From Candidatus Thioglobus plumae (GTDB lineage: Bacteria > Pseudomonadota > Gammaproteobacteria > PS1 > Pseudothioglobaceae), in NCBI GenBank assembly GCA_910595815.1, contig CAJVCM010000007.1, forward strand, positions 1 to 17,923: a stretch of DNA of 17,923 nucleotides, written 5' to 3'. The translations under genes were made by a program, and so were the position numbers. Shown piece by piece: positions 15,289-17,923 of the stretch (positions are counted from its first letter, which is position 1; each line of letters opens with the position of its first letter). A model generated the notes under the pieces. The model did no database searches and was not told the origin of the DNA. It saw only the letters and a program-made list of their open reading frames with translations.

Positions 15289-17923
15289 TTGAAGAAATAC
15301 CGCGAAATCCCTTACAACTATACTTCGTTCTCAGATAAGGAAGTAGTATGTCGTTTTTTAGGCGAAGAGTCATGGGAATTACTTAACCAACTCAGACAAA
15401 ATCGTAACACTGGTCGAAGCGCTAGGATGCTGTTTGAAGTGCTGGGTGACATGTGGGTAGTTAACCGCAACCCTTATTTACAAGAAGACCTAATTAAAAA
15501 TAAACGTCGTTGGAAGGCGTTGACTGAGGCGCTTTATTCACGCTTGAATCAAATTAGATCTCGCGCTGATAACAATGAAAAAGTGCTTGAGCTAGTGCAC
15601 AGCGCTGACCAAGCAGTTGATGGTTTCAAGCACTGTTTAAGTGAATTTAAAAATAACAAACAGCGCATCAAAAAAGCCTTACTTAAGGTTACTCATAACA
15701 ACAACATTCGCTTTGATGCGTTATCGCGCTCATCACATGCAACGGATGCAACGGATTGGCGTGTCGAGTATCCGGCCGTGGTGATTACTCCGGACACTGA
15801 AATTGAAATTTCCGATATTGTCAAAACCTGTATTGAATTGGGTTTAACCATTATTCCTCGTGGTGGTGGCACGGGCTATACGGGTGGTGCGATTCCATTG
15901 GATACGCAAACAGCGGTGATTAATACCGAAAAACTCAGCTTTATTGATACTATTCAATCTCAAGATGGTTTGCATACTGTCAATGTCGGTGCGGGTGTTA
16001 TTACTAAGCGTGTTAGTGAGCTAGCTGCTGCTAATAATTTAGTATTTGCAGTTGATCCAACCTCGCAAGATGCTTGTACAATTGGTGGCAATGTGGCGAT
16101 GAATGCCGGTGGTAAAAAAGCCCTACGTTGGGGTACGACCATTGACAACCTATTGTCTTGGAAAATGGTGATGCCCGATGGTAACTGGCTACAAGTCAAA
16201 CGTCTAGATCACAATCAAGACAAAATTCAATTATTAGACGAAGTCAGTTTTAAAATTCATCATTTAAAAATCGATGGAAAAACCCTGCTAAGGACGGAAA
16301 CACTCACCATTAATGCCACACACATGCGCAAGAGTGGCTTAGGAAAAGATGTAACCAATAAGTTTTTAGATGGTCTACCTGGCATTCAAAAAGAAGGTTG
16401 TGATGGTTTTATCACCTCAGCTGAATTTATCCTTCATCAACCGCTCGAACATATTAATACTTTATGTTTAGAATTCTTTGGTCATGATTTAGACAATGCT
16501 GTTTCTGCTATTGTTGCGATTAAAGATAATGTGGATGGCAATCAAGATGTTGATTTAGTGGGCATGGAACACCTCGATGCTCGCTATGTAAAAGCGGTTA
16601 ATTACACCACCAAAGCCAATCGGTCAGAACTACCTAAAATGATATTACTGATCGATATTAGTTCGAATAATCAATCCTCTTTAGACAATCAGATTGATCA
16701 AATTATTACCCTCACACATGATCGTGAAGGTGAGTGCTTTGTCGCTAAATTACCTGAAAAACGACAAAATTTTTGGAAAGACCGTGCCAACACTGCCGCG
16801 ATTGCTGCCCATACTAATGCCTTTAAAATCAACGAAGATGTGGTGATTCCATTGGATAAACTGGGCGAGTATAGCCATGGTATTGAGCACATCAATATTC
16901 GACTTTCAATTGAAAATAAATTAGCCACCTTAGATGCAGTTAAAGCTTATTTTCAAAACATTAACCCAGATTCTAGCTTAATTAAAGACAAAATTGATCA
17001 TGCTTTAACTTTACTCAATGAAGTTAATACTGAGTGGAAAGGCGCATTATCAAGTCTAGCAATAGCAGCTGAATTTAAAGCCATCCAAACAGGTGAACGG
17101 TTTATCTCCTATATTAATGAATTTGCACAACCTTTGAGCGATTTACTCATGGGCGACCTCTTTACCGAAATTCGTAAAGAAGTTCAAGAAATCCATACTG
17201 AGTACCGTGAAAGTCGTCTTTTTGTCGCTACTCACATGCATGCGGGTGATGGCAATGTACATACCAACATTCCAGTGCATTCACACAATACGCAAATGCT
17301 GCACCAAGCTGAAATAGTAGTAGATGAAATTATGATTTTAGCTGATAAACTCGGTGGTGTAATTTCAGGTGAGCACGGTATTGGCCTGACTAAATATCAA
17401 TATTTGTCAGATGAATTCAAACAAGAATTTATCGAGTACAAAAACAAAATTGATCCAAATGGGCATTTTAATAAAGGCAAGCTCATGCCTGGCAGTGGAC
17501 TGGATAACGCCTTTACCCCATCACTTCGACTGGTTGAACAAGAGGCTTTAATTTTAGAAAGCAGTGAAATTGGTGAAATTAACGATATGGTGAAATCTTG
17601 CCTGCGTTGTGGTAAATGTAAAGATGTGTGCACCACTCATGTGCCAGAAGCTAATTTACTCTATTCTCCACGTGACAAGATTATTGGCACCAACTTAATC
17701 TCTGAAGCCTTCCTTTATGAGGAGCAAACGCGTCGAGGGGTTTCGATCGCTCATTTTGATGAATTTAACGACATTGCTGATCATTGCACTATTTGTCATC
17801 GTTGCGAGGCGCCTTGCCCAGTCAATATTGATTTTGGTGATGTCTCAATCAAAATGAAAAATATTTTGGTTAAGCAAAACAAACGTCACACTAATATTGC
17901 CGCTAAAGTATCGATTGCTTATC
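15289..17923 (+). CDS. Large FAD/FMN-binding oxidoreductase with DUF3683 and 4Fe-4S domains (5' part)
   Basis: The frame is open from 15256 to the window end with no stop, giving 878 codons from TTG 15289; family members are about 1,270 residues, so the C-terminal part lies outside. No ATG or GTG precedes REIPYNYTSFSD (5-16), the start of the DUF3683 domain, so TTG is the likely start, although AAGGA sits only one base before it. The FAD domain (about 160-300) shows PRGGGTGYTGGAIP (190-203) and IGGNVAMNAGGKKALRWGTT (265-284). The FAD-oxidase C-terminal domain (about 340-735) has THMHAGDGNVH (647-657) and SGEHGIG (693-699), as in D-lactate and glycolate dehydrogenases. Two 4Fe-4S motifs follow: C771, C774, C777, C781 and C833, C836, C839, C843. 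It probably oxidises a 2-hydroxy acid and passes electrons to the respiratory chain; the true substrate is not known to me. Confidence 0.9.
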   Translation, partial: MKKYREIPYNYTSFSDKEVVCRFLGEESWELLNQLRQNRNTGRSARMLFEVLGDMWVVNRNPYLQEDLIKNKRRWKALTEALYSRLNQIRSRADNNEKVLELVHSADQAVDGFKHCLSEFKNNKQRIKKALLKVTHNNNIRFDALSRSSHATDATDWRVEYPAVVITPDTEIEISDIVKTCIELGLTIIPRGGGTGYTGGAIPLDTQTAVINTEKLSFIDTIQSQDGLHTVNVGAGVITKRVSELAAANNLVFAVDPTSQDACTIGGNVAMNAGGKKALRWGTTIDNLLSWKMVMPDGNWLQVKRLDHNQDKIQLLDEVSFKIHHLKIDGKTLLRTETLTINATHMRKSGLGKDVTNKFLDGLPGIQKEGCDGFITSAEFILHQPLEHINTLCLEFFGHDLDNAVSAIVAIKDNVDGNQDVDLVGMEHLDARYVKAVNYTTKANRSELPKMILLIDISSNNQSSLDNQIDQIITLTHDREGECFVAKLPEKRQNFWKDRANTAAIAAHTNAFKINEDVVIPLDKLGEYSHGIEHINIRLSIENKLATLDAVKAYFQNINPDSSLIKDKIDHALTLLNEVNTEWKGALSSLAIAAEFKAIQTGERFISYINEFAQPLSDLLMGDLFTEIRKEVQEIHTEYRESRLFVATHMHAGDGNVHTNIPVHSHNTQMLHQAEIVVDEIMILADKLGGVISGEHGIGLTKYQYLSDEFKQEFIEYKNKIDPNGHFNKGKLMPGSGLDNAFTPSLRLVEQEALILESSEIGEINDMVKSCLRCGKCKDVCTTHVPEANLLYSPRDKIIGTNLISEAFLYEEQTRRGVSIAHFDEFNDIADHCTICHRCEAPCPVNIDFGDVSIKMKNILVKQNKRHTNIAAKVSIAY

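Noticed and set aside
15739..15756. Exact tandem repeat of GCAACGGAT
   Set aside because: It encodes ATDATD just before WRVEYP. As I recall the family, TDATDW is typical at this point, so a recent duplication is not needed to explain it.
15960..17636. Minus-strand open frames across the large oxidoreductase
   Set aside because: The plus-strand frame has clear family motifs throughout; the minus frames are short, serine-rich shadows.
1..17923. Possible CRISPR array, phage, transposon, toxin-antitoxin or RNA gene
   Set aside because: Every gap is under about 85 bases, all substantial frames match housekeeping families or a membrane protein, and no spaced repeats or inverted terminal repeats are visible.

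Overview
The window looks like ordinary chromosome from an AT-rich, gene-dense gammaproteobacterium. The murC-murB-ddl-ftsQ block, CysM, RppH, BolA and a YccA-type BI-1 protein fit that class. The base composition, tight packing and gene set suggest the SUP05/Thioglobus group of sulfur oxidisers and their symbiont relatives, but that is inference and not proven here. I see no rRNA, tRNA, insertion sequence, prophage, CRISPR array or defence gene. No gap between genes exceeds about 85 bases.

Layout. (1) Positions 1-2991, plus strand: the tail of a division and cell wall (dcw) cluster, with the 3' part of murC, then murB, ddl and ftsQ, all overlapping. ftsA and ftsZ do not follow. (2) Positions 2966-6540, minus strand: a four-gene operon transcribed from right to left, encoding a 2Fe-2S flavin reductase (AscD-like), BolA, a lipoprotein MltD-type lytic transglycosylase with three LysM repeats, and an unrecognised six-helix membrane protein. 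(3) Positions 6619-8821: miaA (plus) and murD (minus), convergent with overlapping ends; murD is displaced from the dcw cluster. (4) Positions 8887-10115, plus: yccA and rppH. (5) Positions 10199-14787, plus: hom, thrC, cysM and a CLC-type chloride/proton antiporter in one run. (6) Positions 14788-15213, minus: hemJ. (7) Positions 15289-17923, plus: the first 878 codons of a very large DUF3683 / FAD-linked oxidase / 4Fe-4S oxidoreductase that runs off the end.

How the genes fit together: MurC, MurB, Ddl and MurD make the peptidoglycan precursor, FtsQ links synthesis to the divisome, and MltD trims the wall. Hom, ThrC and CysM make threonine and cysteine. MiaA and RppH act on tRNA and mRNA. 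HemJ serves haem synthesis, and the terminal flavoprotein probably oxidises a 2-hydroxy acid and feeds electrons to the respiratory chain.

I did not find a convincing undescribed system. The points most worth a second look are the early end of the dcw cluster after ftsQ, the reductase-bolA-mltD-membrane protein operon, repeat-flanked palindromic promoter DNA at 6545-6597, a perfect 21-base palindrome inside the membrane protein gene, and several starts (TTG, GTG, internal ATG) that a naive ORF call would get wrong.
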